From Nymphaea colorata (Eukaryota; Streptophyta; Magnoliopsida; Nymphaeales; Nymphaeaceae), in contig NW_022205244.1 of the NCBI RefSeq assembly GCF_008831285.2, positions 1 to 58,569 of the forward strand: a stretch of 58,569 nt of DNA. Reading direction: 5' to 3'. Shown here one piece after another: positions 35,254 through 48,375 of the stretch. The notes below the pieces were generated by a model. That model had not been told where the DNA came from. It made no database searches and saw nothing but the letters and a program-made list of their open reading frames with translations. The position numbers were made by a program, and so were the translations under genes. Position 1 is the stretch's first letter; each line of letters opens with the position of its first letter.

Positions 35254-37780
35254 ATGAGTTAGTAGTGCGAGGAAAGCCCCAACTAGTTCATCCATCCGCT
35301 TCCCGTCTATGAGTCCAGCCAATACATGTCGAAGAGCGTCAACCTCAATGAACTCATCAAATTGCACAGAAGTCGGCAAAAGTATGAAATCGTCGATCGC
35401 TTCTTCAATAAGTACACAGTCCCTAACCAAGCTCTTACATCTCCATCGAGAACAAACTCCAACCGATTTAAATCTACTACCAATGCGAAATGTTCAAATC
35501 CTACATTGATGACCTCGCCTTAGTCTATTTCAAAGATATCGAGTTCAATTAAAACGTGAGGCTGGAGTTCGTCCTCAGAAGGCTGAATTTCACCTTAAAT
35601 GGAGAAATATACGGTATATGTGAATTTATGTAGATTTCAAGCAATTTTTAGAGGATAATAAGTTCTATGACGATGTCAGAGCCATCTTTAGTGATGACTA
35701 TCTTGAGGAACTGACAAATGAAAGCAACGAGAAGAACGTTCTGGACACTAGAAACAGTATTATGCTCTGCTTCATTATTGACACCTTGCACAGCTATGGT
35801 TTGAGCTACGAGCAAAGATAAAACGCTCTCGATAAAATTGACTAACTCTATCGATAAATAGCTGAGAAGATACATGAATAGGATAGCTATACACAAAATG
35901 ATCGTTCCATCATCGATGGATCATCAGAAAGCTATGCGAAAAGTTTGCAATGCGATTCAGTGGAGGAAGTCCATCACAGTTAAAACGTATCATCGGTTCA
36001 AGAGGCAGACTTTCTATCAGAATAGTACAGTTTCGATTTCGACGATATGATATACCAAGAAGAGATAGACTTGAAGATAATCTAAATATAGTTGTAAATA
36101 GATTACCTCACCAACCAAATCAGCGATAGTGATTTCGATGAGTAGGAAAGAGCTAACTACAGCTATGTCATTCAAATCAATAAGGAAATGATTGAAAAAT
36201 TGACTGAACTTAGAGAATTGAATTTCCACAATAGAGACATCATCAAGAAGATACAGAGAAACATAAAGATAGAACTCACTACAGGAGTCAAGTGTATCTG
36301 CTTTGGGGATTCCAGTGATATCAATCAATGCTTTGGAAAGCCAAAGAGGATCGATAATGTAATATAACAAAACGAGATAAAATTACAAAAATTGGTAGAT
36401 ATTGAGTATATGTAAGATCAGCTTCTAAAAATGATAAAAAAGCTAAAAATGAAGCTGATAGCAGATGCAATATAAAAGGTGCATGATATCCAAAAAGATT
36501 AAACGAAAAAGACAAATTAATTGCTCTTCTGCGTCACCTTTTAACATGGGATCGGAGTCAAAGAAGCAACCATCACGTAAAGTGACTTCTTAAAGCTAAA
36601 TTAGATCAGAGAATAATCAACTTTAACCTCGTATCTCACACCTATGAAATCTACCTATTCCTATATCTCTCATAACGTTTACACTTTCCTAAAATTGAGC
36701 CAGAAAGATTTTCCCTATAACAAATAAACCAACAATAACGAATAGGTAATGAAAAGCATTCGCCTTAAGGTGAATAAGATTAAAAATTTCAGTAAAAATG
36801 ACCATAAAATGTTTTATCAGGAATAATTTAAATTATGCCACAATTGTAGGATTCTCTGCCACAAGGATTTTCTCAAGCAGTGCAGAAAAAGAGCAAAACA
36901 GATAAAGTAATAGGATTCTGACTGTTCCGATGATTCTCTCTATACTGAGAAAAACTTTCGAAGAAAAAATATGCCTCCTTACATTATCGGATGCTAGAAG
37001 TTTTACTGCTTATACTGCATCAAGTATCAATTCAATGGCAGGATTTTTAATGATAAGGGATGGTGTCCAGCGTGTCTCAGCAGTTGTCACTGTAACAGTT
37101 GTCTAAGATAAAAAATAATGAAAAAATATGTCTAGCTTTACCTCCACATTGGAGGATACCAGGAGAACATAAAGACTGAAATGTAGATGGTGAATGATAT
37201 GAGGGTGAAATAGCCTGTTGCCAACGATGAAGATTGCGATGATGACTTTTCCAGTTTGAGTGGGACAGAAATATAGGACAAAGTCTATGAGAGTGTAATC
37301 AAAAAGTAAATTATGAAAGGCTATTCTGCAGACGAAATAGGGCAATCATTGCGACACCAAGAAGAGCTGATCGTGATGATAATCCAAAGGGAAAAAGTGA
37401 AACTGAAACATTTGGAAAATTAAAAATCCCTCTTCCGCGAAAAGATTAGCTACATCAATAACTTCTTTGAGTATCAGGACATTGATCGGGAAATATAGGC
37501 TTAGAAATTGGAGCTTTAATCCAAGAAGGAAAGGCAAAAATAAGAAAACCAGCAAAAGATAAAAAAGAAAAAAGAGAAGAAAGTATCAGACAAAAAGAAT
37601 GTGAAACGCCCATCAAGAAGGATCCGAAGAGATGAGTAGATATATTACGATTTTTACCGATACGACCGCGAAGATTCCGACCTATAATCTTCATCCTTCC
37701 ATTTGAGTAATTTCCCATATATTTAGAGCACAAGAAGCAAAGAGAGAAAAAATACGAGCCATAATATAACTTCTGATTGA
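35254..37780 (+). CDS. CDCA7-like zinc-finger protein (zf-4CXXC_R1)
   Basis: About 835 residues. Residues about 520-615 hold LCHNCR, a C...FYCLYC cluster and WCPACLSSCHCNSCLR. This is the R1/CDCA7 zinc-finger signature, with CHxCR at the start and CPxC...CxCxxC at the end. CDCA7 proteins recruit HELLS-type remodellers to chromatin, and some sense hemimethylated DNA. The N-terminal half is helical and acidic and the tail is Lys-rich coiled coil. A secure 20-nt intron lies at 35614-35633. One base seems missing near 35431. The start ATG at 35254 lies after an in-frame TGA. Confidence 0.85.
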
Positions 37781-37929
37781 ACCATTATCAATCTATTTAT
37801 ATCAATCACCAGCTATAATGGATTTATTTATACTTTTCTATCAACTTGGTCGAATTTGACTATAGAATGGCTAGCAAGCATTTTTCGCTTGTTTGGTCAA
37901 TAATACTTTATTCATAAAATTAATTACAC

Positions 37930-38733
37930 ATGCTTAATCCGACCAGCTACATCCATAGCCAGCGGATGATCAACTACTAGAACGCCGAGACCGACCACGG
38001 CTGGGCAGAATCCCTGCCCCTTCAATAAAAAAATCACAACGTTAACCACGCCATGAATTCCACCATATACAAATCATTGACCAAGAAGAATGAACTCACG
38101 AGGAAAAGATTCAATTCGAAATTTTTTAAAATACAACAGGGGGAAATTCTAGGCCAGACTTGCCTAAGCTTTTTCAAGAAGGGGCCTCTTTTCAGTGATA
38201 AGTAGAATATCGAGATGGAGGTAGGAAAGGGGTCCAATTTCTAATTGCTGAAAAGATAAATACAGTATCTGGAGCAAAGTGACTTCGATAATGAAAAATT
38301 TCCAAATCATACGCCAACTTTGAGCAAAAATGGAAGCCTGTGCTTTTAGAACGACCTCAAAAATACAGACGTAAACCTGCATGCAAAGTTAAAAATACTG
38401 AGAAATAAACCTTTGAACAATAATCTACTTGCCACGTGCAAAAATTTCAATTTGACCCTTTCCAGGTAAAGACCAGGAACAACCGAAAACAAATAAGCAA
38501 AGAAATATTTTAGCAATAAGAAGAAATCAGCAAGAAAGAATGCAATCGAGATTAACGAATGCTAGCAAGTAATCCATAACAAAAACCATAGCAAATATGA
38601 ACTGATTGCGCCTTTCCGAAAGTACTTCCAATCTAAAAGAAACAGGCAGAACCGCAGTTGCACAGTGAAGATCGACGAAATCTATGGAAAAAGATTGAAC
38701 AAGCTCGGACATGTTACATTATAGACCAGTTGA
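37930..38733 (+). CDS. Hypothetical basic protein
   Basis: A 267-residue protein in one frame of 268 codons with many UAR read as Gln. It is Asn/Lys-rich, with a hydrophobic patch near residues 75-90 and no clear domain. It is probably disordered. The unbroken frame and the spacing to its neighbours support it as a gene. Confidence 0.6.
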
Positions 38734-38789
38734 TTAGCTGATTACTATCTACTTCTCATCACTATCAATAACTTTACTCATATGGAAAA

Positions 38790-39616
38790 TCATTGCTGGT
38801 ATATCTTTTATCTGATCTTTTTTAGCTTGTCGTTCAAGTTGATATTGCTTGGATTTAACTGGACTAAAGCTCGATTGATTCTGAGATTGATCGAGGATAT
38901 GGTTTCTTAGTTTTTCCTCAAAACTTGGTAATTTTCGGCATTTCTTTTTGTTGAAACCGATGGCCTTCTTTTTTCCTTTTCAAAGTATCCCAACCTTTAT
39001 TCGTTATCTTCTATGTTGAGATAATTTCTATCAATATTTGAGCAGCTTTTATCCTTCCTTGGCTAGAGTTGGTTTTTGAAGAAAGCATTCATTTCCTCTG
39101 ACTGTCTTAGTCGTTCATTGATGAGTTCAAACTTATGCTGAAAGATATTGTTCATATCATTATCTTTTTCTTTCAATTTCTCCTCATACATGTTCTTGAC
39201 GGATGCAATTTCTTTCTAATTTTCAAGCTGCAATCTCTAAATATCCAATTTCAATTTGTCATTTTCGCATTTGAGGTCATTAATTTCCTCCTAAAGGCGT
39301 TTCTTCTCTTCATTGTGACGTCTTTTTAGGTTTTTTATCTATTCTTGATGACGATGGGTGATGCTGTTCAGCTCCTTCTGGGTGTACTGTTACCTAAAAG
39401 ATTCATTCTGCTTGTAGCTCATCATGATTGACTAGTTTAATTGCCTATTCTTTAGGTCTTTCTCCTGGTAGTCCATTATCTAGGATTGAAGAAGCTCGAT
39501 TTTTTGTATCATAATGCTCTTCTCTCTCTTGTGCTCGTCTTCCTTTGCGCATAACTATCTAGCAACCATTGTACCTGCCTGCTAAGCTTGTGGATCTACT
39601 TTTATTCGAAGCTCAT
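38790..39616 (-). CDS. Coiled-coil protein
   Basis: About 275 residues if a missing base near 39582 joins the first ten codons; otherwise 259 residues from the ATG at 39569. Residues about 20-180 are a continuous charged coiled coil. The C-terminal part is basic with an SSINLRINRALVQL helix. No family is recognised. Confidence 0.7.
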
Positions 39617-39877
39617 AACGACAATATTATCAAAAAAGTATTTTAATCATAAATCAAGATTTCCATCAACGATGTTATTCATACAAAAAATATTTCCTAT
39701 AGCCAATATGTTCCTTCTTACATGGATGCTTCTTTTTAGTGGCTATTGATAAAATAGACGTTATTATTTTAAATGTTAGAACGATTCACATAAAGTTTTA
39801 GCTAACTTAAAAAATCAATTTCTCTCAAGTTTATCGACGTCAGTCTCAGATAGAAATGCGATGAGATTCTCTAGCTC

Positions 39878-40934
39878 ATGGCCGAGTGCATGCGTATGGA
39901 TAATAGCATTTAGCTGAGGCCGAGATCTGTCGAACATATATAAGCAAAATTGAAGAAGTGCATGAAGATTTCCTTCACAGCGTTAGTCGCTTCATCGATA
40001 CCTTTCCTCACTATGTCTCCGAATACCAACAACACTTCGAAGGCATCCAGCAAGATCTTACCTCCGTAAATAAAAACTACGAAGAGGAAAAGAAATAATG
40101 GCATGTAATGCGAAGCTAATCTAGATCATGATGCAGGAGATGAGTGATAAAATCGAAAGGACTCATAAATAGATCGTAATTAAAGAGGAAGATATCAGAT
40201 AACTGCACCTAAAAATAGAGGAAAGAGATTCCATCATCGACCAGCTGGAAAAATAGTCGAATTAGTATCTGAAGAAGGTGTAAGTTGACCTGGAGAGACA
40301 GCAAAAGGCCTTGGAGGAGTCCTACTTTGTGGTGCAGCGATTATAGGAAGAAATCTAATCGTTAAGAATTCAAAATGAGAAATTAATCGATGCCAAAAAT
40401 GCAATCCATGTGGTCTAAGCTTATTCACCTGAACAAGTCCAAGGCTAGGTCGAAGATATGGTCGTCAATAGAAGCTACGTCTCATCAGCTTCCCACTCTC
40501 ACACGTTCGTCAAGTGCTCCATTGGAAGCCACGCTTCTCATGAAGGCCTTTCGCAATTTTAATAAATCCAGCACATCTAAGATTCCAGAGAGATACTCGA
40601 TAGTATAGACTACAATGGCTAGTTGCCACCCAAGTGCGAGACTCTAAAGGAGATGCTGAACATGTCAGTATAGAAGGAGTATAAATTGCAATACAACAAA
40701 TGCGATAGCATTTAGAACAAAATATCAAAGGAAAATTTCAAGCCAATCGACATGAGGGAAGATGGAGGCAAGGAGAATCAGGAGGGATGGCTAGTCAACA
40801 ATTCGCTATAGTTCATAAACAAAGAAAACAAGTTAATCCCTATTAAATAATTCCATCTGACGGTTCACCTAAAACAAGAAGACAAGAAGGACAATCCTTA
40901 CTACTTCTATTTCCTCATTGTACTTCTTCCTTGA
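39878..40934 (+). CDS. Coiled-coil protein
   Basis: About 352 residues. Residues about 10-180 alternate coiled coil and short helices, and the remainder is Ser/His-rich and then Lys/Asn-rich. The last ten residues are hydrophobic (FYFLIVLLP). Two missing-base sites, TTT near 39911 and AA near 40115, are needed. The frame upstream of the chosen ATG stays open for a short way, so the true start could lie slightly 5'. Confidence 0.62.
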
Positions 40935-41170
40935 TTTAGACAAGTCAAAACGCAAAAATAAACAGTTAACACTTCTAATAAATATGTTCAATTAGCACCC
41001 ATCCGGAATGGTAGATATTAAATCACACCAAAACTCCATTACATTAGTGGTAGAAACACATCCAAAATTACCTTCTCAGAGAGGCGAAGATAATCTGACA
41101 GTATTTGATATTGTATTGACTGTTGATATGAAGCATGCGTGGGTGCGGAAGGATGGGAAATAATAAAAAT
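40935..41170. other. AT-rich spacer before tRNA
   Basis: No supported gene. It includes the presumed 3' flank of the coiled-coil gene. T5 on the minus strand directly after the tRNA (41166-41170 region) fits an RNA polymerase III terminator. Confidence 0.5.
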
Positions 41171-41240
41171 GCATCAGCCGGGAATCGAACCCGGGTCGAC
41201 AGCTTGGAAGGCTATAATTCTACCTCTAAACTACTGATGC
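41171..41240 (-). tRNA. trnG-UCC: tRNA-Gly (anticodon UCC)
   Basis: The minus strand folds into a cloverleaf. The 7-bp acceptor stem pairs GCATCAG with CTGATGC, the D-arm holds AGAGGTA, and the anticodon stem ATAGC/GCTGT closes a CTTCCAA loop (TCC). The T-arm is CCGGG-TTCGATT-CCCGG. It lacks an intron and the CCA is not encoded. A short T run follows as a terminator. This is the only tRNA seen; the suppressor tRNA-Gln species needed for UAR codons are not in this window. Confidence 0.96.
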
Positions 41241-41324
41241 TTCTTAACATAAACATACTTCTTTCATTTTTATTGACATCCAATCATTTAATGGTGATCA
41301 TTTATTATTTATTATTGATTAAAA

Positions 41325-41501
41325 ATGGGAGCCGGCTGCTTCACACCAAACAAACCAAGAGAAGAAGTTGCAAAAACAACCTAGACTCTAGAGAGGACCA
41401 ACCATACCACCGAAACACAGTCAAAGAAAAGACAGACTGTCAAAGTTGTGACTTAAGATCAAAGAGCAATCATGTAAAGTGTCCACGGATTCGCCAACTG
41501 A
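41325..41501 (+). CDS. Small probably lipid-anchored protein
   Basis: A 58-residue protein starting MGAGCF, a myristoylation plus palmitoylation signal. The rest is polar, Thr/Lys/Gln-rich, with no hydrophobic core. Three in-frame UAR codons fit the genetic code. It may be a short membrane-tethered peptide; a similar MGGCASK gene lies at 56328. The call rests on the N-terminal motif and the clean stop. Confidence 0.5.
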
Positions 41502-41849
41502 AATTGATCCATAATAAGTCATTTTTATACTGTTTCTTATGATATTTTTATCGAGTGGAATCAGGAAGAATATATTATTACTTTTAAACGAAAAATATCC
41601 ATAATTTTTTTGCCAAACAAGATGGTAAATAATGCCAGCCACTTGCAACTATATTACTTATTCACACAATTCATTGTATTCTCCAAATAGAAAAGTGGAT
41701 AATTTTCAAACCCCTAAGATAATTTCCCCCTAATGTAAAATCTTCCTGCATATAAACTTTGATCATTTGATGCAAATATTCTCTAATGTTATATAGTTTG
41801 ATATTATGATTCAAATATCAATTATAATCTAACTGGCAATTTGATTCAA
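41502..41849. other. AT-rich spacer
   Basis: About 350 AT-rich bases before the Rb gene. No reading frame or RNA fold is supported. Confidence 0.5.
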
Positions 41850-44626
41850 ATGGAATTATTAAAGCAACTTAGCTCGCCGGAGCAAGACGAATTCAACCGC
41901 ATCCGAGTCATCCAGAACGGCATCGACGATAAGACGCTAGAACAGTCACTTAAGTATTATCTTGAGTATAAAAAAAATACCTCCGGCCATGTACCACCAG
42001 TTGTATGTAGATTTCTCACGAAAAATTACCCATCGTCCTTAAATCCGCTCTCTTCATGGCGGAAAAGTCAACCTCCTGCAATACAGTCAATGTAAGCATT
42101 CTTTTGATGAAGGGATAAAGAATCGCCGAGCCTTCGTTGACGTTAGGCCATCTGCTAAAGACCCATCCACTCGATGAAGTCATGATCACCCTGAAGGATT
42201 TCACCAAAAATGTGAATATGAGTGACAAGGAAGCTGCTGTTGAGTTGGGAAACCTGATCAAGGAGATTTCCTTTTTGATCACTTTTCACAAGAAATTCGA
42301 AAAAAGCGTGGAAAAGTTCGAGCTAAAGGAAAGACACCCTGAATCCGGTGAGTATGTGAAGTATTGGAGCTATTTTGCATGGCTACTTTACATCCAAGTG
42401 AGAAGCAAAGTGCTCATGAAGTCGCTTGATCTAATCGAAAACACTTGCATGCTGGCTCAAACCTTGGCCTTCATGCTTTCCTTCTCCTGGGACCATGTCA
42501 TTCCAACCGGAATCCTCAAGATTTAAAAAAGGATCAACTAGCAATCTCAATTAAAATAAGTCATATTCCCTATCAGGGAAAGAGTTTTGGAGATGTTTTC
42601 CATCAAGACACTGGACATCTACACTTCCTTGGCTAACACCTTTGAAAGCTTTTTTGAAAACGATCTCATGAAAAGAAACATCCTGAAGACCAATCCCAGC
42701 CTTGACTTTTTGTCTCCTGACCTGCTCATGACCAACTATAAACGTCTAGACAAGTACTACGAAAAGAACATGAATGGAATCGATTTGGACGAGAGAATCT
42801 TTTTAAAAGAGAGAACTGCCAATATGACTCCATCCAAGTTCACTCCATTCGCAAGACAGGGCTTCAGGGGTAAGGCAACACACAATGACCCATTGAAATA
42901 AAACTTCAGTCACCGTATTCTGAACTATGAGCTGATTGAAAAGCAAGAGAATACGATCAAAATTGGAGGAGATGGAGGAATCATTGGCCGCCTTCCCAAA
43001 GCAGTTGTTGCCTCTCCTTCGATGATGAGAGTGCCTTTGATCCAGGCTACTCCAATCACTATGGGAATGTAGATGGTGAATTACGTGAATGAAAAAGCAA
43101 ACAAGTTCAAAGACGCCCTCAACCAAGGATACACCAACAAAAGGCCTCATGAGTCCATGGCTATGAAGTGCATCGATCTCATTTTCGACAAGTTCAAGAA
43201 GGAAGGTGACAAAAAGACAAAAACTGCAAAATAATAAACCATCTATGCCTTCTTCAAGTACGCTCTTGAGTAATATCTCGCCAAGCATCCTTCTGAAAAG
43301 GATAACGAGAAATGCTATAGAGCATTAATGGCAATAAGCATCGAACTATACTTGTTCGCTAATAACTCAACGATAATGTTCGAGGACCTGTAGAGAGAAA
43401 TGGATTTATAACCGTTTGAGCTTTGGAAAGGGTTCAACTTCTTATTGCAGTGTGACAAAGCAATGCCTGTTTCCCTCAAGCTTCATATCCTTGATCTTCA
43501 GGCTGGTGTGACTACCTACAAGATGTGGACGCATTTTGAGCTGGTGGAGATGCTGCATCAGCACACAAACAATGAAAAGATTAGCAACTCCGCTATTGCA
43601 TAAAGCTTTGAATCATTCTTCAAACACTTTATGGTCCACATCGGCACCCAAATTCAAAGAATTTCGATGGCTTTGGGTCTTGATGATAACGTCCAAGAGA
43701 CCATCTATGACATGATGAAGCACGTAATCGTTGAGTAGACCGATCTCTTCTTTAACATGCATCTCGACCAGCTCATCATGTGCGCAGTCTATGCCATTAA
43801 TAGAAAGAACAAGTGCGAGAAGAAATTCCAAGAGATAATGGATGTCTACAAGGATTTGAATAGCTATAACAGGGATATGCATGAAGCTATGATAAAGCAG
43901 ATCATCGTTGAAGAGAAATAGCCATTAAATCTCATTACTTGGTATAATGAATATTACATCAAAAGACTGAAGGATTACGTTGTCAATCTCAAACCCACAG
44001 AGTAATCATCCATTTTATTTAGAAACAATCATCAAGAAAATAAGAAAAACTATGCAAATAATCCTGCTTTGATGAGTCCCTTGAAGGACATTCTTCCAAA
44101 GGATATGAGCAGACGAAACGCAAGCAAAATGGCTCATAAAAATGATGGAGTTTCACATAAAGATTTACTAGTTGCATTCACCGATAGTCCTCTGCTTCGT
44201 CACCAACCGATGGCATTCAAGGCAAAGTAACTAAAAGTAACCACCGGCATGATCAACTTTGACTATGAAAACGAATAGATAATTAAGGGAAACCATGAGG
44301 AAAGGAGATAATACGAAAAACATTCGCCTAGAAATGTCACAAATTACACAACTGAAGTAAGCAAAAAACCAAGCATCAATAACCTTTCCAATGCTCTTTG
44401 GAAACAGCCAGACCCGATGTCAGGAAACGGAGGACTTACTCCAAATCGATCAAAGAATATAACTCCACAGCCCACTATACCCCTCAATCAGTTCTCGTCA
44501 AATTCAAGCCAAAGTTCAAATATACCACCACAGTCCCGCATTAGCACCAATAATCCTAATCAAACTAAAAATCCTTATTCGCAGTACGGTATGACGAATC
44601 TGGCCAAGGGAATGAGGAAGTATTGA
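41850..44626 (+). CDS. Retinoblastoma (Rb/pocket protein) homologue
   Basis: About 911 residues. The N-terminal cyclin-like region (about 50-230) has GHLLKTHPLDE and the ENTCMLAQTLAFMLSFSW helix. The pocket A domain begins near residue 386 with ATPITMGMQMVNYV, matching the TPxxxAM motif of RB_A. RB_B contains TDLFFNMHLDQLIMCAVYAINR near residue 616-637, close to the human DLFYNRHIDQI(I/L)MC consensus. The tail is Ser/Asn-rich with SP sites. Introns of 20 nt (41991-42010, secure) and probably 21 nt (42092-42112) lie in the N-terminal part. Pocket proteins bind E2F/DP and gate G1/S. Confidence 0.93.
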
Positions 44627-44790
44627 TAATGAGCATCACTTATTATAAAGACACATCTTATAAACAATCATTTATGTTTCGCTAAAGGCTAATTAAAGTA
44701 ATTGATAATTATCATCACAATTTATTTGCATTTCATTTATTTGCTAATTAATACTGAAACTCCTTTTGGTCGAATGTGTATAATTTTAAG

Positions 44791-47175
44791 ATGATATTAA
44801 ATAACTTTGCAGCGATAATTTCAAAGCGTAAGTAGCTGAAGCCAATTTTCAAGCTCTTTATCAAGCAATTCCAGTAGTAGCTTTCCTTTATCGAAGAGAT
44901 CATCGAAGATGATGCTCGCGAAATGGAAAAAAAGGCATACTGCAGGTACGCCCTCAGGAAGCTATGCTGTCTCGGCAAAAATCTGCAAAGCAGGTTTTAA
45001 ATGTACAATCCAGTCTTCTACAAAGTGTTCACCGCCATGAGCTGCACATCCCGGCAAGAATATTTTATCTAGCTGCTAAGCTTCATATAAAAGCTTGGCC
45101 ACGCCTATGAGGAATCATCCTCAAATAAGACAATAATTGAAACCATAAATGTGAATAAATTTAGATCCCTCATATCGAATAAACTTGTAGATTAGCTAGT
45201 CGTGAAAGATGTTATGGCTTAGATCGAAAAATAATAAAAAAGCCAAGCCTCCGTAGAATTGAAAGTCCATACCAATGGGATAGAAAGTTTGAAAGTGGGA
45301 AGACTGAAGAATTTCAAGTTCTAAATGTTTGAAAAAGTTAGTGGGTAGGAAACAAAGATCGTGATTGATTTGAGAAGCTTCGTGATTATTAACTTCAATA
45401 GAGATAAGAAGACAATAGCACTGTGCGCTATCTATGAGACCATCAGTCCAACTTAGATAAAAATGCAGTTCACAGCATCGAAAAGCGAGAAACAGTTTGA
45501 CAAGTATCTTAGAATTTTCTTAGAAATAATAAAAATCGGGAAATTGTAAAAACTGATCACTAATATAGATCTTATCAAGATATTTGGCAAAAATTTCAAT
45601 GAACAGCTGACCCAATAGCAAAAAAACCAAAAAAGCTTGATGAAAACTTTTTTAAAGAATGAAGAAGACGATTTTTAATCCCAATAAAGACATTTCATGG
45701 ACTCTTAAGACATAATTAGAAACACAACTATGAAGAAAGATTTCAAGCTGAAAAGGATTTAAACCATCAAAGTCTAGCGTTACGAAGATATCAAAAAGAA
45801 ATTAATCGAGACGTTGAATTTCCTCTCCTAGAAAAAAGCAAAATAAAATAAAAAAGTAGAATAGTTTCGAAAAAGATAAGCAATCTAGCCACCCAAATAA
45901 AAAAGCTAAGCCATCAAACGAGTCCTTAAGAGCACAGAAGCCTTTATACCTCGCAAAGATGCAGAACATAAAATCCCTTAGATATAATTGATGCAAAGAG
46001 ATTTACTAGCATTCGCAGTATAGATATAGAATGAAAATCCTCATTCAAAGCTAAGCATCATCAACAAAAACAACTAATACGTAAAACAGCAAGAATATGC
46101 ACAAAGCAACGATAGTTTTTTCGTCGATAGCAACAATAACATGTCATTATCATCTGAAAAATTCCATAAAATTTTCAGCAAGAAAGAAGAAAGATCAAAA
46201 AAACACATATAGTACAATCGAAACATGTACAATAAGCTCTATTCCTAAGATTATGAGTTTAGCAAAATCGAGTCTTTGATGTAGATGATAAAATTTTAGT
46301 TTATCAGCCACTATATATTGACCGAATAAGCAATGATAAAGTAATCCAACAACCTAGCCGGTGATAAATTGGCAAAATTCAAGACTAATTGGCTGTAGAA
46401 GCTGTCAAAAAAGGTGAGAGTGTATTATCGGAAGCATAGCAAAAACTTCTTCAAGATTTTCATACTTTTTAAAACATAAATAAGGGATTTAGTTCAAGCA
46501 TTAACCAATGTTGAATCATACCGTTATTGGCATCCCAACATAAAGAAAGTTGAAATTGTAACAACCATCACATCTGAGAATATAATCATCTACAGAATGA
46601 CTATACTTAACCCAATCTCAAATAAAATCCACACCGAACTCCTCCTAATGCATGTCTTTCGATTCGAAGGGAAATATTACATCATCCAAAAAAGAATGGA
46701 GGATGAATTTGCTCCAAAATAGACCGATAAGGGCCTACTTAAATACTTGAGTTTTAACAAGTCAGTGGAAACACATGCGAAGATGAAGTATTTGATGATG
46801 AGGGTATCGAACATCAGCAAGAATGGCTTTTGCTAATTAACCATATCGATTGATTATGACCCGATCTAAGCAAAACACGCCGACGGCGCAAGGAAGTAGC
46901 TCTTAACAACTTTTCTGAATTTTGTCTTCATTTAAAATTACTGGAAGCTTTCCAAGGAGGAAACCGCCTTCAATCCCAACATTTTCAACTATGATTGGAC
47001 TGTTTCCAAGCACTCCTTTGAGCGTGATGACAGAATCATCTCCAAATAGGCCCTAAATTAATATTTCGACGATATAAACTTGAAGATCTCCAAAGTGTCG
47101 GTCCCGAGATAGGCCAACGAGAACGTTTAATCCTCTTCTGAGATGATTCAAAACTCTGAGTACTTTGATCTGTGA
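44791..47175 (+). CDS. Large START-like lipid-binding protein
   Basis: A 794-residue protein in one unbroken frame rich in UAR codons. The N-terminal third contains long helices. Residues about 175-300 look beta-rich and PH-like. From about 565 to the end, RDLVQALTNVESYRYWHPNIKKVEIV followed by beta strands and a C-terminal long helix matches the START fold (the yrWhp-and-kkvevv landmark), which binds lipid or sterol. PH plus START would suit a membrane lipid-transfer protein. The START call is moderately firm; the PH call is weak. Confidence 0.72.
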
Positions 47176-47614
47176 AAAATATATATTTATTTCTATTTTG
47201 ATATTTGAACAAACAGACCATAAGCCCTTTGCGTTTCCGTCCATGCCCTTTTGATTATTTGGTATATATAATGGGGATAAGTATTTTTTCTATGGTGGTT
47301 AGCTTGGTTAAATATTGAAAAACTCGAAAGACATGCATATTTGTGAGATACGCTAAAAACCATAACATTTTCTATAGCGATTATTAATGAAATAAGTTTT
47401 TTTTCATAGCTGAATGACTTATATTTATTGAGTCCGTTTCTTAGCCTCGCAAAGAAAAAAATAAAATACCTTTAAAAATCATAGAAAAAGTTCATATTTG
47501 GTCTATGGAGGCATTTGGAGGTAAAGTTCTTTGATTTTTTTCTCATCGGAGCAAGTTAAGGGCAGCTTTAATTTGAGCATAAGGTTTGATTTTATAATCA
47601 ATAATCATTATTAG
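47176..47614. other. AT-rich spacer
   Basis: About 440 bases with strong AT bias and short T and A runs. No gene or RNA is supported. It lies between two plus-strand genes. Confidence 0.5.
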
Positions 47615-48310
47615 ATGAGTTGGAACGAACCTTGCTCAATGTACGGCTATATGTATCCTGCCTATGATTACTCTATGCTGCTTCACCTGCAAATGCAACT
47701 CATGCATATGCCGGCGCTTCCTTTCATTGAATAAAACCAGAGTAATCGAGAAACTATCGAAAATCTTAATCTCTAAAACTCAGAACCCTCTGCATCGTCC
47801 ATGAAAAATAGCCATAGACACTCCGAGGTGAAAAAGAAATCGAACCGAAAAATGAAGATGCTGAGAAAGCTTGTATTTATTTTTGTTATATAGGAAAGAG
47901 AAGATAATTTTTCCAAAAAGAAACAAAAGAAAGATAGAAACATACCCTCCAATATCTTCAAAATGTTCATCCTCCACCTTTACAACGACATGAATGTCCA
48001 AACATATTTATAATCTTTCAAAAGTAGAAATATCGATATTAATCCGATCAGCTTTATAGGCAAAATAAAAAGATCGATTAATTTAACGCAGACCTATATT
48101 CGGCCCGCAACTATTCAAAAACTCTGCAGCGACTAAATTTTAAACCCGGAAGAGAGCCTCGCCTTTAGAATACTCATAAAGAAGTTTTTACTTTTAGAAT
48201 TAGCCCTTACCGTCGCCCCCATGAAAAAATATAAAAAAAGCCAAAAGAGATAAATCATCAGCTTCGGAAGAAAACTCTTCGACAATCTCAGGAAGAAAGT
48301 CTATTAATGA
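47615..48310 (+). CDS. Basic protein, function unknown
   Basis: About 224 residues after removal of a likely 21-nt in-frame intron (47873-47893, T-rich, GTATTT...TATAG). The first 35 residues are rich in Met, Tyr and Leu, and the rest is basic with a helical region at about 100-200. No family is recognised. The frame is open for 232 codons. Confidence 0.62.
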
Positions 48311-48375
48311 TTTCGATAATCTCTATTCAACTCTTCAGTACGGTGAAAAATAGATTCAGAGCAAATGGATAGAAA

